From Metridium senile (Eukaryota > Cnidaria > Anthozoa > Actiniaria > Metridiidae): 64,000 nucleotides of DNA. The translations under genes and the position numbers were made by a program. The stretch spans positions 49,947,438 through 50,011,437 of the forward strand of contig OX459096.1 in NCBI GenBank assembly GCA_949775045.1. Direction: 5' to 3'. Of the stretch, positions 1 through 15,179 are shown piece by piece (positions within the stretch are counted from its first letter, which is position 1; each line of letters opens with the position of its first letter). The notes beneath the pieces are model-generated. The model searched no databases. It saw nothing but the letters and a program-made list of their open reading frames with translations, and had not been told where the DNA came from.

Positions 1-4023
<4,023 letters not shown>

Positions 4024-4754
4024 CTTGGAATGACTTGGTGAAAAAAATTACTACCCATCATCCTCTTTGGCGTTTTCTAAAGCATCATGGGTAAGCCCTG
4101 TTGCACTTCCGGTATAATTAATTCCGTACATAGGACTTCCGGAAATCTAACGGATTTCATTTTCTCAAAATTTAATAGTGGGTATCGCACAAGGAGAAAT
4201 AATGTTTATATAAGTTGCAATTATTTCATCACTTAACGTAAAATCAGTGCGACCCTGCTTCTGCCAATAATTGGTTCGTCAAAATTTAATGGATTAATAA
4301 GAAGTCTTGCCTCAAAGCAGACAAAGCAAACAAATCAATATTGTCCTTAGAATTTATCTGCTGTACACGAGATCACTTCACCCAAACAACTGACTTTGCT
4401 TGGAATGAATGACATAAATGGAACTTGATCTGCACTTTAGCAAACGTACTAGTACTTCAGCAGAAAATATATATTTGTTAGACTCTTTTTTGGCGATTTT
4501 TGAGCGCAAAAAAACGAGTCTGCCAGCAGGCTATATATTTGTCGGCCCTAATGCGCCCTCGTGAAAAATTGCGAAAAATTGGAACTGTTAGACAAACTAT
4601 TTTTGTTTTCAAAGATTGTGTAAACAAAGCTTCGTATAGTGCGAACCCCGCCAATATTTATTTTCGAATTTATCAAATATTAATTGTTGAATATGTACTA
4701 TGAGTGTTTTAAATAAACAATAGGTAATATAATTTTGTAAGACAGTCTAACTCT

Positions 4755-4794
4755 TTTACTCCGACTAAGGGCTAAAGCTCGAAACGTCAGTAAA
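4755..4794 (+). ncRNA. Degenerate hammerhead-ribozyme-like motif
   Basis: Stem I pairs 4755-4760 with 4789-4794 (6 bp). Stem II is 69-72/77-80 of the 47xx block with a TAAA loop, followed by GAAACGTC at 4781-4788, the expected 3' core and cleavage triplet with a minimal stem III. The 5' core reads CCGACTAA where CTGANGA is expected, so two core bases are changed and an extra A precedes stem II. Probably a relic of a Penelope-type retroelement that is no longer catalytic. Compare 61036-61079. Confidence 0.35.
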
Positions 4795-5245
4795 GTTATA
4801 AGTCATTATTTTTTACGGTATTACAAATTTCATTGTATTACCTATCATTTATATCAAACACCACAAGTTAATCAGCCTTTTTTTTCCCCTCATTAAATAA
4901 AGTGTATTATTATTACACCGACGCAGCCTATACTAGTTTACTCGCTAGTTTCCATTTTTTAATAAACAGGTAGCCCAGCCACGCGCGTAGAGTGAGGGAA
5001 TGTATGGTGAATTGTAATTTCAACAGAAATATTTTATTATTATTATTATTAAATATTTCAATAAAATTTACCTCTCTTTAATGAATGTGTTTTGATAATA
5101 TCTGTGACGAATTTTGGAAAACTTTGAGCTTAAAGGAGATGTACATCAATATAACACATCACGGTTTTTAACTCGTGGATTGTAAATCCGCAAGCTAGCT
5201 TAGTTTGACTGCATGTAATGAAATAAAGAGATTTGTGTATGAATT

Positions 5246-5303
5246 TTCGGGCTTCTATAATTGCAATTACATAAATTGCTTATTACTCCGCGACGATCAT
5301 ACT
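5246..5303 (+). mobile_element. SINE 3' tail fragment
   Basis: It matches, in opposite orientation, the tail of the tRNA-derived SINE at 42365-42497: TTCGGGCTTCTATAATTGCA followed by an ACATAAATTGCTT-type stretch and CTCCGCGACGATCAT. Only the tail is present; the tRNA-like head is missing. Confidence 0.55.
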
Positions 5304-5312
5304 CATACACAT

Positions 5313-5387
5313 ACACAAATCATATAACCGCGGATCAGACCCACATACTATGTGCATGGGTCTGATCCGCGGTTATATGATTTGTGT
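5313..5387. repeat. 75-bp near-perfect palindrome
   Basis: The arm ACACAAATCATATAACCGCG is repeated as its reverse complement at the other end, with a loop of only about 10 bp around 5350. It begins right after the SINE tail fragment. A small foldback MITE is likely. Confidence 0.65.
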
Positions 5388-5406
5388 CAGCCAATGCTTC
5401 AAGTAT

Positions 5407-5610
5407 ACGCGTCTAGACCGAAAGGTAGCATGGGTAGAAATCACCTAAGCGGATAAATACACACAGTATTTAATGCAATATCACGCTCACTCAATCATTT
5501 AATCATTATTTGATTGAGTGAGCGTGATATTATATCTATTGCATTAGATACTATGTGCTTTTATCCGCTTAGGTGATTTCTACCCATGCTACCTTTCGGT
5601 CTAGTCGCGT
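5407..5610. mobile_element. 204-bp foldback MITE
   Basis: Arms of about 95 bp are reverse complements, running from ACGCGTCTAGACCGAAAGGT to the matching complement ending at 5610, with a short loop near 5505. It lies 20 bp from the 75-bp palindrome, which suggests two separate insertions at the same spot. Confidence 0.75.
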
Positions 5611-5870
5611 AGAGTCGAAGCCTACTGACGACAATGTTTTTTGAATTGACTATATATCTAAATCAAGAGAGCCGCATAATATTTAGTTATTTGGATAAAT
5701 GGGTCAGTAGGTCATACATTCATGACATAAACTACTTTGTGTAAATCAATTCCCGATGGTTCTGATTGGACAGCGTCCCTATCAGCAGTTTTCTAACAAA
5801 AAACTCTGTACAATAGACTCAGAAAATCAATATTTGCGTCGTTAGCGCAAGGAGCGATAACCGTCTTTTA

Positions 5871-6601
5871 GGGGTGGACCATTAGAAGTTGGGGGAGGGG
5901 GGGTGGCAATATTTTTGTGTAGGTTATTTTTTTTTGCCGCACGAGTTGTGCAAGATTTTTTTTTCGACCAAAGAGGTCTTGCACGTTTTTTTTTTTTACA
6001 GAACTTTGTTCTCTGAAATTCAAAGCAAAAACAACTGTTTGTGTTTTGGTTAAACTTTTGAAAAGTCCGTTTTTCCGTTTTATTTATTAGTCCGGTGCAA
6101 CGCGCAGGTACTTCGCGACTACGCTCAGTTAACTTTCGGGCGATTTGTTCACTTTTTGTCAGGAAAACACACCGAGGTCGACTTGGGGCAAGTCTATGTC
6201 TTGGTATATTTTGTATACTGATACAAAGAGCGTAAGTAATTTTCGTGTTTTTGATGTCTCAAAGTCTCGGATTTCCGTGAAGTTTCGGATTTTCGTGTTT
6301 TTGATGCCTCAAAGTCTCGAATTTTTCGTGTTTTTGATGCCTCAAAGTCTCGAATTTTTCAGTGTTTTTGATGTCTCAAAGTCTCGAATTTTCGTGTTTT
6401 TGATGTCTCGGAGTCTATATTTCAAGAATCTCAGGCTCGGATTTTAAAATTTTAGCATTCGCTACCCCTCAAGGTTCTGCACGTTGTTTTTTTTTTTAAC
6501 TTTGCTCTGTGTAGGATTTTTTTTTGGGGCACATTGGCCTTGCACGTTTTTTATTTTGGGAATTGCCACCCCCCCTCCCCCAACTTCTAATGGTCCACCC
6601 C
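5871..6601. mobile_element. PIF/Harbinger-like non-autonomous element, 731 bp, TTA TSD
   Basis: The terminal inverted repeat starts GGGGTGGACCATTAGAAGTT and continues through a G-rich tract; the reverse complement ends at 6601. TTA flanks both ends (5868-5870 and 6602-6604). A TWA 3-bp duplication is typical of PIF/Harbinger elements. The interior has runs of T and a tandem repeat but no transposase. Relatives lie at 9528 and 10958. Confidence 0.65.
6239..6420 (+). repeat. Tandem repeat of about 34-36 bp inside the 5871-6601 element
   Basis: About five copies of a unit built on TCGTGTTTTTGATGCCTCAA, with C/T variation and small indels. A 100-codon open frame crosses it (6145-6447), but its sequence simply reflects the repeat, so I do not call a gene. 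Confidence 0.7.
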
Positions 6602-8064
6602 TTAGAAGTACTGAAACATTGATCCGTGCTTTTGGCGGCTTCCAAGATAGATCATAATAGCTATCTCCTGTTTGGTCTTCCTAACTATCTCATGTCACTA
6701 GTCAAATTCTATCAGTACAAAATGCGACGGCTCGATCGACAAATTACAAATACTCTCATAAATATGACCACATTACTCCCATTCTAATGAAACTCCGTTT
6801 GTTTTCTTTAGCTCACCGTAACAAGTTCAAGATCTTACTTATTACTTGTAAATCACTCTACGACATGGCTCCCTCCTACGTTTTTATACTCACGCACCAA
6901 CTCGACGTCTACGCTTTAATTTTAATTTGATCTGCTATTTTAACACAAGAAATATCGTGTGATCATGAAATACTATATGGTTTTGAAATATACTTATCAA
7001 TATATGCATGCGTGACATTTACATTCACACATTTTTGTTACGCATCCGTAGTAGGTACTAGTTAATCGGTCGAATTGCTGCAAGCTAGTAACGTATAAAA
7101 GGAGAGCAAAATTCTAGAATATTCTCAAAAGAGATCTGGTTTTTTTTTTAGCCACAATATATATAAATATCACGGTCACATGACAAATATATACTTTTCA
7201 AAAATAGCCAACCTTTTTAAGATAAGTGCAGTTATAGTTTTAAAACAATGCGATAAAATAATTATGTATACCAGACAAAAATTTGTTTTTTTTAGCTTTA
7301 GAAAGCATTATGCTTTTTTTTTCGTATTTACTGATAACTAATAAAGATAGTAAAATAACTTAATAATTGTTGGGGTTGCCATGGTAAAATTAAATTCGTG
7401 AGCAGTTCATCACTATGGTAAAAAAACGACAATTGTTAAGAGTCACTTTATCTTTCTCATACTCGTCGTATCACAAGTCAGCATGCAAAATTGATGCGAT
7501 TTATATAAGGAATTTGCATTTTATAATGAAATTTATGACGACAAAATTGATTGTTTTACCCGACGTTTCTGTGGCTTCTCTTCTCTTCAGGTTATAGTTG
7601 GAGAGCAGATATTACGAAACGTAAAAAAACCCGTTATTCAAACGTTATACAGCTATAACTACAAAATGATTATCATGTATTATAGGTCAGTCAAACTACG
7701 TGCGGTGATATAGTTGTTTGTGAGTTGTTCAACGAACAATTAGCGATTTCTAAAATATTTCTGGGTGCCCCCGGTTTTTTGTTTCGCACTGCCCTGCATG
7801 TAAATCCTAAGGGAAACCAACTAACGTTGACAGGTAATGAGTATTTGGGCTGCCTGTGTTTATACTTCAATCTTTACATCTATAAACACTCTTGCTAATG
7901 ACACCAGGTTGTGTCGAAACGTCTGGTAAATTACAATAAATCTTGTCGTCATAAATTTCATTGTAAAATTTTTGTTGAGCCAGTTAACGCTAGTAACTCT
8001 GTGGTGATGCATGGTTGCCCAATACTCAATAATAAGTTTTTAGAACTTGAAAGTAGTTATCTAG
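6602..8064. other. Intergenic upstream of the tyrosinase gene
   Basis: AT-rich, with no conserved coding seen. A CGAAACGTC block at 7915-7923 and its complement-type relative near 7562 resemble 3' ends of Penelope-type repeats but lack a convincing hammerhead fold. The last 140 bp form the presumed 5' UTR or promoter of the tyrosinase gene. Confidence 0.4.
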
Positions 8065-11000
8065 ATGATGAAAACACTAGTTCTCTGTGTACTGATGTAC
8101 ACCTTAAGTGGTCGTCGACCAAGTAATGCACAAGGTAAGGAAACTTATTGTCGATGGGCTAGCTTAGAGTAAATAGACATTTACACTTAAATATACGTTT
8201 ATTTGATGCAATAACTTTCAAGCGAGCATAACTAAGGGATTATGCTTACATGAATACTAGAACATGTGCATAAAAATTGTCTGCCTATGAAGAAAAACAT
8301 GAACTATTACAGCTGTAAATTATACGCCATGAATTTGATATGCTCAGTGTGATTTTACGGATAGATACAGTTGAAAAAACTAGTAGTTTTATATAAATAA
8401 ATAATATATATTAAATTCAAGTTCAATTAAAGTAAAAAAAACTTGTCCTGAACGTTTCAGTTAAAATGTCAAAACCTTTTACTAGCTAGAATTTATTAAC
8501 TAAAGGTGTCTTTTACTTCCCTTCTGTAGCAGTTCTTTTCTTTCATTTGTTTTCAATTAAAATCATTTGAACAGTTAATTTAAACCAATTGCTATTTCGA
8601 ACTGGCGCCAACATGACCCGATGAATGATAAAGTACAAATTCAAACTCATAAGTCGGCAAGTTTAGGTTCAAGATATCTTTGATTAGAATAGAAATCATT
8701 TTAAAATTTTCCATAGCTATTTTGACTAATCTTTCAAATTTCACTTCGTGACGACTTACAAGATGTGAGCTCAATCAGTTCCGCCCTAAAGAAGTTTGTT
8801 AAAAAGAAAAGTTGTTTGTGCTCAGTAACGGGAAGACCGCATAGCAAGTCAGGCGAGGTCTCATTAGAAAGTATAAGAAACAAAGAAAAAACGGACAAAA
8901 AATTCTAAAAACGAAGGTTTTCTTTTCTTTTCTAATAAAAAATTGAATTCATTACAGAAAGTCCACGATGTAATTTTGTATTTTTAGCTCTTTTATATAA
9001 AACAAAACACATAAAAACTAGTAGCTGATGAACACAGACCAGTCGGAGACTTTTATAATATGAGGATGAAAACATTTCATTAACAACGGCAGAAAATGAC
9101 TTCCAGATTGACATGGCAACAAACGCCTACCTTAACGAACGAGTTACTCTGCATGGTACATGACATTAAGCACGAATTTGACTAGCTCGGGTTGAAATCC
9201 TATCATCAAACACTGGAAAGCTAGTTTATTAATTTATAAAATAATATATAGTCGTTTCCTTGGGTATAAGTGAATTGCTGCGAGCTTTTATAAAGAGGAG
9301 GTTCGCGCAGGAAGTACAAACATTCTGATATAAACACTTTTATTTCTATAAAATAATTTAAAAAATCAATTACAGCTGGTTTTTGCTTTTCTCGTTTCAC
9401 CTATGAAAAATAAAAATGTACGTAAATTACGAAGGAATGTAGAATAAAAACACAATTTTCAAATTGGATTATTTGAATTTCGAGTTGCATGTTTACTATT
9501 TTGACAACGCTGTGCAAAAACTCATTAGGGACGGACCATTAGTAAAACCTGGAGGGGGGGGGGGGGGGGGGGGGGGGGGGAGGGGGCAGAAAAAAATCTG
9601 TGCAGGATTTTTTTTCGGAAAGAAATGTCTGCAGGATTTTTTTTTCTTGGGTTCAAGCCTTTTTGGGGGGTCTTGATTCCCTGCAGGATTTTTTTTTTCT
9701 CACAATATTCCTCTGCAGGATTTTTTTTTGGGGAATTGTCTGATTGCTGATTGTAACTCCCCTTTGAAGGATAGTTTTACATTTGAGTTAAAAACCCGAT
9801 GTTCTTTTTCTAAGCCTATTTAGATGAAGACATCGATGATGTTGAACGAAGATCATCATCTCAACTCTCCCAAGTTAATGCTGTTGCGAAATCCTTATCT
9901 GACGGCATCCTCAGCTTTGCAAAGATCAAGAAAGGTATTACATTGCACTCAATGCAGTCCTCGAGTTTTGAAAACAGTGAATTTTGACTATTGAATTTGC
10001 CTATTTCCTTGTTTAGAAACCCTACACTCATTGGGTTTTCAGATTTGCTTTTTGACCAGTGCAGAAGAGTAAAGCGCGTTACCATTAGCAGTGAATCTTC
10101 TGAAACTATTGTTTTATCATTGATTTACTGATGATGTTCTGTTTTAGGCTCTTCGCTGCCACCTCGCATCGATCTTACATTAATACTTGATAGCTCGTCA
10201 GCAGTTGGTGGTCAACGGAACTTCCTATCCTTACGGAAATTTGCCCTGCGTTTTGTGAGCGAGTTTAGTATATCACCGTCCACAACCAGAGTCAGTGTCA
10301 TTCTTTGTTCATCCAATCCTTTATTGGTGTTTAGTTTTGATAAATTTGTCAATAGGGAATGTACACTCAAGGCTATGAAAAATATCAGGTATGCCAAATT
10401 GAACTTGCTATGATTTCAGTCACGCGTACATTGATGTTTTAAAGCTGTTTTAAAAACCATTGGATTTGGTAGCATTTCGGTATTAGCGTTTGTTGAAAAA
10501 TTTACGGTTGTATTAGCCATATCGAAACTTGAAAAGATGCCTTCCTTTTGATCAGTCTTCGATCTATATATCTTAATTTGATATAACAGTTTTTATTATT
10601 TTTTCTTATTCATTTGTTCAGGTATCTTCGAGGATCTTATTGCTCCTTACGACGTGCTCTCGATATGACAAGGAAAGGTGTTTTTAGGAAAAAATACCAA
10701 CATGTGAAACGATTGGTATTTATAGTAGCAGCTGTAAATAAAGATAGAGATGGTTACCATCTTGCGTTAGCTGCAGAACAACTTCATCATAAAGGAGCTG
10801 ATATCTACGCGTTATCCATCGGCGAAAACGACAAAAGAGACCGTAAGATGACAAGGAAGCCTTTTAAACTATACACTCTACGTGTTAAAGACTACAAGGC
10901 TTTGGGGGACGTATCAGAATTGATTAAAGATAAAGGTTTGTAGATGAGTACTTATAAGGGACGGACCATTAGATTTTTGAGGGGGGGGGGGGGGGGGGGG

Positions 11001-12541
11001 GGGGTGGGCAAATACCAAAAAAAAATGCGAGCACAGCCTTAAAGAGGAAAAAAAATTCGAGCACAGCAAATATTCTGAAAAAAAAGGTCGTGCCAGTTGA
11101 AAAAAAAAATTCGTGCACATACTTATAGTGGGATCAAAAAAAATACCCCTCCCCCCCCCCTCAAAAATCTAATGGTCCGTCCCTAAGCAGTCATGGTTTC
11201 TTTTGCTCTATTTCCAAAGCAATCAGAACCAAGAGAGCTCTAGCTGGACTCTAAGGACTGGGTGTTCCATAATTCCAAGGGATGGGCTCTGGACTCTAAG
11301 GACTGGGTGTTCCATAATTCCAAGGGATGCTGGGCTCTGGACTCTAAGGACTGGGTGTTCCATAATTCCAAGGGCTGGGCTCTGGACTCTAAGGACTGGG
11401 TGTTCTATAATTCCAAGGGATGCCGGGCTCTGGACTCTAAGGACTGGGTGTTCCATAATTCCAAGGGATGGGCTCTGAACTCTAAGGGATGAATGTTGGA
11501 TTCAAAGGGTTGAGTTTTAGCTGGATTCGTAGTTGCGTTATATTGATATTTTTTTATCTATAAGGTCTGGACAGATCCTGCAAGAAAGGCATTGTGTATG
11601 ATGAGTGTGATCGCCGCTGCCGTTGCTCTAAAGGCCGAATGGTAGACTGTTCCCGTGTAAGGAAAGATTTCCAATCTATGACTTTAAAAGAACGTCGTTT
11701 GTACATCGACGCACTCAAAACTGTGTCCACTGTTCAACCATATAAACGAATCTACGATGAACTGACAAGTTATCATCCAAGATGGTTCAAAGAGGTCCAT
11801 CAGATAAAATACTTCTTCCCTTGGCATCGTTGGTATATCTTGAAATTTGAAAACTTTCTCCGTCAAATTGACTGTCGAGTTACTGTACCGTATTGGGACT
11901 GGACCCGAGCTGTAAGCAAAGGGGCATTGTGGAGGGCCTCTCACATTCGGGATGTTTGGCATCCGGGTCCTCATGGTCTTGGCGGAAATGGTCTAGGGAC
12001 GAAGAATTGTGTTCGCACAGGACCATTCTCGAAAGACAACTGGTCTGTTTGTTTTATCTTAAAAGGGAAAGATCAGTTTTGTCTTTCAAGGGAATTCAAC
12101 ACGTGCTTCTCTAAGAGATTACCCGATATCAAAAAAGCTAAGAATCTCTTTCAATTTCCTTATGAAAAGTTTGTTAAATTTGAGAAAATCGTACGAGAAT
12201 ACATGCACGATGACTTCCACAATTCAATCGGTGGTGTCATGTCGTTTGAAGAATCTGCTAATGCACCTGAGTTTTGGTTTCACCACGGCTTCCTGGACAA
12301 ACTATGGGGTGACTGGCAAAGACGTGGCTACAAGTATAAACACCAATACTTCCATGGAGTTTACAGTGACATGCCTGGTGCTAATATCAGTGGATCTGTC
12401 TATATTGATCTGGAAAACCAACCAATGTGCGTCAAGGTCATTCAAGATCAGCCCGTTGACATGGAGGAATACAAAGAGGAGTTTGATCGGAGTATTGAAG
12501 ATCCAAAACCTATATATAAATGTCATCATAACAATGCATGA
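8065..12541 (+). CDS. Secreted vWA-tyrosinase fusion protein, five exons, 570 aa
   Basis: Tyrosinases are type-3 copper enzymes that oxidise phenols to quinones in pigmentation, sclerotisation or defence. Exons are 8065-8134, 9824-9934, 10148-10388, 10622-10935 and 11565-12541; they total 1,713 nt and stay in frame. Exon 1 gives a signal peptide (MMKTLVLCVLMYTLSG, cut near residue 22). Residues about 65-245 form a vWA-like domain opening with LTLILDSSSAV; the MIDAS DxSxS has Ala in the last position. A short Cys-rich linker follows (CKKGIVYDECDRRCRCSKG). The tyrosinase domain keeps CuA His at about 316, 324 and 333 (HPRW, HQIKYFFPWH) and CuB His at about 460, 464 and 486 (HDDFH, FWFHH), so it looks active. 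Intron 4 contains a MITE and a tandem repeat. The start was chosen for the signal peptide and phase. Confidence 0.85.
9528..9745 (+). mobile_element. Truncated G-rich element of the GGGACGGACCATTAG family
   Basis: It starts GGGACGGACCATTAG like the complete element at 10958-11183 and continues with a long G run, then several GCAGGATTTTTTTT-type units. No right terminal repeat is visible, so it is truncated or fused. It lies in intron 1 of the tyrosinase gene. Confidence 0.5.
10958..11183. mobile_element. PIF/Harbinger-like MITE, 226 bp, TAA TSD
   Basis: Left end GGGACGGACCATTAGATTTT and right end as its exact complement, each followed inward by a long G or C run. TAA flanks both sides (10955-10957 and 11184-11186). 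It sits in intron 4 of the tyrosinase gene. No coding capacity. Confidence 0.75.
11245..11500 (+). repeat. 42-45 bp tandem repeat in tyrosinase intron 4
   Basis: Six copies of a unit containing CTAAGGACTGGGTGTTCCAT and a CCAAGGGATG-type end; copies alternate between 42 and 45 bp through a 3-base GCT/CGG insertion. Open frames on both strands are by-products of the repeat. Confidence 0.85.
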
Positions 12542-12626
12542 ATAATAATAATATAACTACGTCCCCGGGATAACGCCATCATGATAATAATCATCATCAT
12601 TAGAATCACAATTACAATCACTATAA

Positions 12627-12893
12627 CAGGGTCGTGACGAAGGATGTGGGATCAGGGATCACATGCCTGGGATCGGGGATCGATTATAAGCCTGGGATCG
12701 GGGATCACATAGTCCGAATCAGCTGGAATCAGGGATCGCAGAAGAGGGATCAGGAAAGTTTGAATAAATTCAGGGATCAGAACTTTTTTGTGAGATTAGA
12801 GATCAAACTATGCGAACTTTTGGGATCAGGGATCAAACGTTTGTGTATAAAATCGGGATCAATCACGAGAAAACATCCTTCGTCACGACCCTG
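12627..12893. mobile_element. hAT-like MITE, 267 bp
   Basis: The terminal repeat CAGGGTCGTGACGAAGGATG is perfectly inverted at the right end. CAGGG termini suggest hAT. Its interior carries degenerate repeats of GGGATCAGGGATCA. It is inserted at the edge of a CACAAT satellite, with similar short sequence (ctata/ctatc) on both sides. Confidence 0.65.
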
Positions 12894-12894
12894 C

Positions 12895-13370
12895 TATCAC
12901 AAGCACAATCACAATCACAATCACAATCACAATCACAGTCACAATCACAGTCATCATCATAATCATAATCACAATCACAATCACAATCACAATCACAATC
13001 ACAATCACAATCACAATCACAGTCATCATCATAATCACAATCACAATCACAACCACAATCACAATCACAATCACAATCACAATCACAATCACAATCACAA
13101 TCACAATCACAATCACAGTCATCATCATAATCACAATCACAATCACAATCACAACCACAATCACAATCACAATCACAATCACAATCACAATCACAATCAC
13201 AATCACAGTCATCATCATAATCACAATCACAATCACAACCACAATCACAATCACAGTCACAATCACAGTCACAATCACAATCACAATCACAATATCACAA
13301 TCACAATCACAATCACAATCACAATTAATCACAATCACATGTACAATCACAATCACAATCACCATTATTC
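12895..13370 (+). repeat. (CACAAT)n satellite
   Basis: About 75 copies of a hexamer with scattered CAGTCATCATCAT variants that recur at roughly 100-bp spacing, indicating higher-order duplication. It follows the 3' end of the tyrosinase gene. Its long open frames (His-Asn on plus, Val-Ile on minus) follow from the hexamer and are not genes. Confidence 0.95.
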
Positions 13371-13694
13371 ATCAAATTATTTGGGCAGTAAATGATCATA
13401 ACATTGAAATTGGTTAAAGATTAAATAACTATGATAATATATGTAACTAAAGTTAAGGACACGCTCTAAAGAAGCTCATCGGTATATTTATTTGAAGCAA
13501 ATTATATTTTTCTGAAGTTAGGCGTCGTGGTTTAGTAGCAGGAATATATAATGATAATGTAATGTGGTCTTATTTATAAACGTGGCATGGTTGTAATAAT
13601 GCAAATGACTGATATAATAGTATAAAATTAATATATATCCAAACTATATCCGTGTTGTTTTTCGTCGTTTCTCTCTTTTATACTTACTCCGAAG

Positions 13695-13943
13695 TTACTG
13701 TGCGACTCGCCGTGCCGTAATCACTTACAAAAACGTTTGATGAATTTTTGACATTATTTTGACATTTATCTCAATCGGACCAATCAGATACACGTTTATA
13801 TCGAGAGGCGGAGTTTATATCGAGAGGCGGAGACTTTAGAAACTTTGATGTCTGTAATTGGTCCGATTGAGATGAAAAAATGTCAAAATAATGTCAAAAA
13901 TTAATCAAAAGTTTTTGTAAGTGACTACGGTACGGCACAGTAA
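13695..13943. mobile_element. Foldback MITE, about 249 bp
   Basis: It begins TTACTGTGC and ends GCACAGTAA. The arms share a TCACTTACAAAAAC-type segment, a TTGACATTATTTTGACAT-type segment and an ATCTCAATCGGACCAAT-type segment in inverted orientation. The centre contains a direct repeat of TATATCGAGAGGCGGAG. Confidence 0.7.
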
Positions 13944-14059
13944 TTCACTCGGCTAGCTGCTCTCCTTATCTGTGCAACCTTGGGTAACTATGGAACGTCT
14001 CTCGGAAATCTAACCATCCTTTCTAGATCTCTTCTTCTATTTCTTTCCTATTGCAATTC

Positions 14060-14551
14060 ATTGAGGAATGCTTGGCCTGGCTTTGGCTGTAACTCATCTT
14101 CTTGAAAGAGCGTGCTGATGCATTAGCCCCTTCTTTGACTGCATTTATCAACTTTGGATTAAGTCATGGCTTTTATCTCAGCCAATATATATGGAAGTAC
14201 GCTAATCTCACTCCTATTCACAAAAAAGGCAAGCGTAACGATGTGTGCAACTATCGTCCGATCTCATTACTACCTGTTATATCAAAGGTCCAGGAACACA
14301 TAGTAGCCTCTGCACTGACTGACTTCATCAAAAGCCAACTGTATGACTTTCAGCATGGATTCTTGAAAGGCAAATCATGCGTGAGCCAACTCCTTCTAGT
14401 GTATGATGAAATTGGAAAACTCCTGGATGCTGGTTTAGAGACTGATCTGATACTACTGGATTTTGCCAAAGCTTTTGATTCTGTCTGCCACAACAAATTG
14501 CTCCAGAAACTGGGTTGGTATTTAAATTCTTCTTTTGTCGCTCTTTTGTAG
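14060..14551 (+). pseudogene. LINE reverse transcriptase fragment
   Basis: The open frame from 14102 encodes RT palm motifs: WKYANLTPIHKKG, NYRPISLLPVISKV and the motif A region LLDFAKAFDSVCHNKLL. It stops soon after motif A, so thumb, YADD and endonuclease are missing. This is a truncated CR1/Jockey-type LINE remnant. Confidence 0.75.
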
Positions 14552-14708
14552 CACGGGGGTGCGTGTAAGTGGGTTGGGTCTTTTATTACTCTTAGGGCAT
14601 AGGATAGGGTAATTTTACCTAGTAGGGGACGTCATGTTCTTTTGTAATCTTACCTGCCTTGGCGAATTGTTAAATAAATAATAAATAAATATATAAAATC
14701 TGCAGTAG

Positions 14709-15074
14709 CAGTTCCATGCGCCATCTTAGAATTCAATCAATTTCAGTTTATTTACACTACATATACAATATAATGTTACAAGAGATAATATAATTAAGTA
14801 AACAGATTATAGTTACAATCTTTGTAAACAGTTATTGAGTGAAAGTGTAGGGCAATTAAAGTAGCTCAAGCTTTCTAGTTAATCACCCGAAAAGTAGCCG
14901 GGCCTTTGCATCGAAGCGAGACGAATTAACGTTGAGCTTGCAGTGGTTTGATGATAGACCATTCAAAACCTTGCGCGACAATTATTCACGTGTCTCTATT
15001 ATTATTGCAAGCTCAACGTTCGTCTCGCCTCGATGCAAAGGCCCAGTTAACGTTCAAGATGGCGCAAGGAACTG
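14709..15074. mobile_element. Foldback element with two nested inverted repeats
   Basis: The outer arms pair CAGTTCCATGCGCCATCTT (14709) with AAGATGGCGCAAGGAACTG (15056-15074). A longer inner palindrome spans 14900-15044, with arms containing GGCCTTTGCATCGAAGCGAG and ACGTTGAGCTTGCA. No coding content seen. Confidence 0.65.
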
Positions 15075-15179
15075 TAGGGGACTATTCCGATAGCTTTGCT
15101 CGACCAGGCCATATCGACATATTGGATATAATAGTAGACACCGTGGTGCATTTCTGAAACCGGCTTTTAACAAAATTTA

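Noticed and set aside
6145..6447. 100-aa plus-strand frame
   Set aside because: Covers the internal tandem repeat of a non-autonomous transposon; no recognisable domain.
7555..7592. Minus-strand CTGAAGA...GAAACGTC hammerhead candidate
   Set aside because: Core words are present, but stem II does not pair and stem I has a single pair.
7895..7925. Plus-strand CTAATGA...CGAAACGTC hammerhead candidate
   Set aside because: A core G is changed and stems I and II cannot form together; kept only as a repeat relic.
11203..11492. Overlapping frames with WTLRTGCSIIPRD-type repeats
   Set aside because: All arise from the 42-45 bp tandem repeat in a tyrosinase intron and are open on both strands because the unit length is a multiple of three.
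12879..13370. CRISPR-like or regulatory array
   Set aside because: Simple hexamer satellite without spacers, in an animal genome.
12634..13395. 253-aa His/Asn-rich frame and 160-aa Val/Ile-rich frame
   Set aside because: Both are direct translations of the CACAAT hexamer, which has no stop in these frames; no start context or conserved flank.
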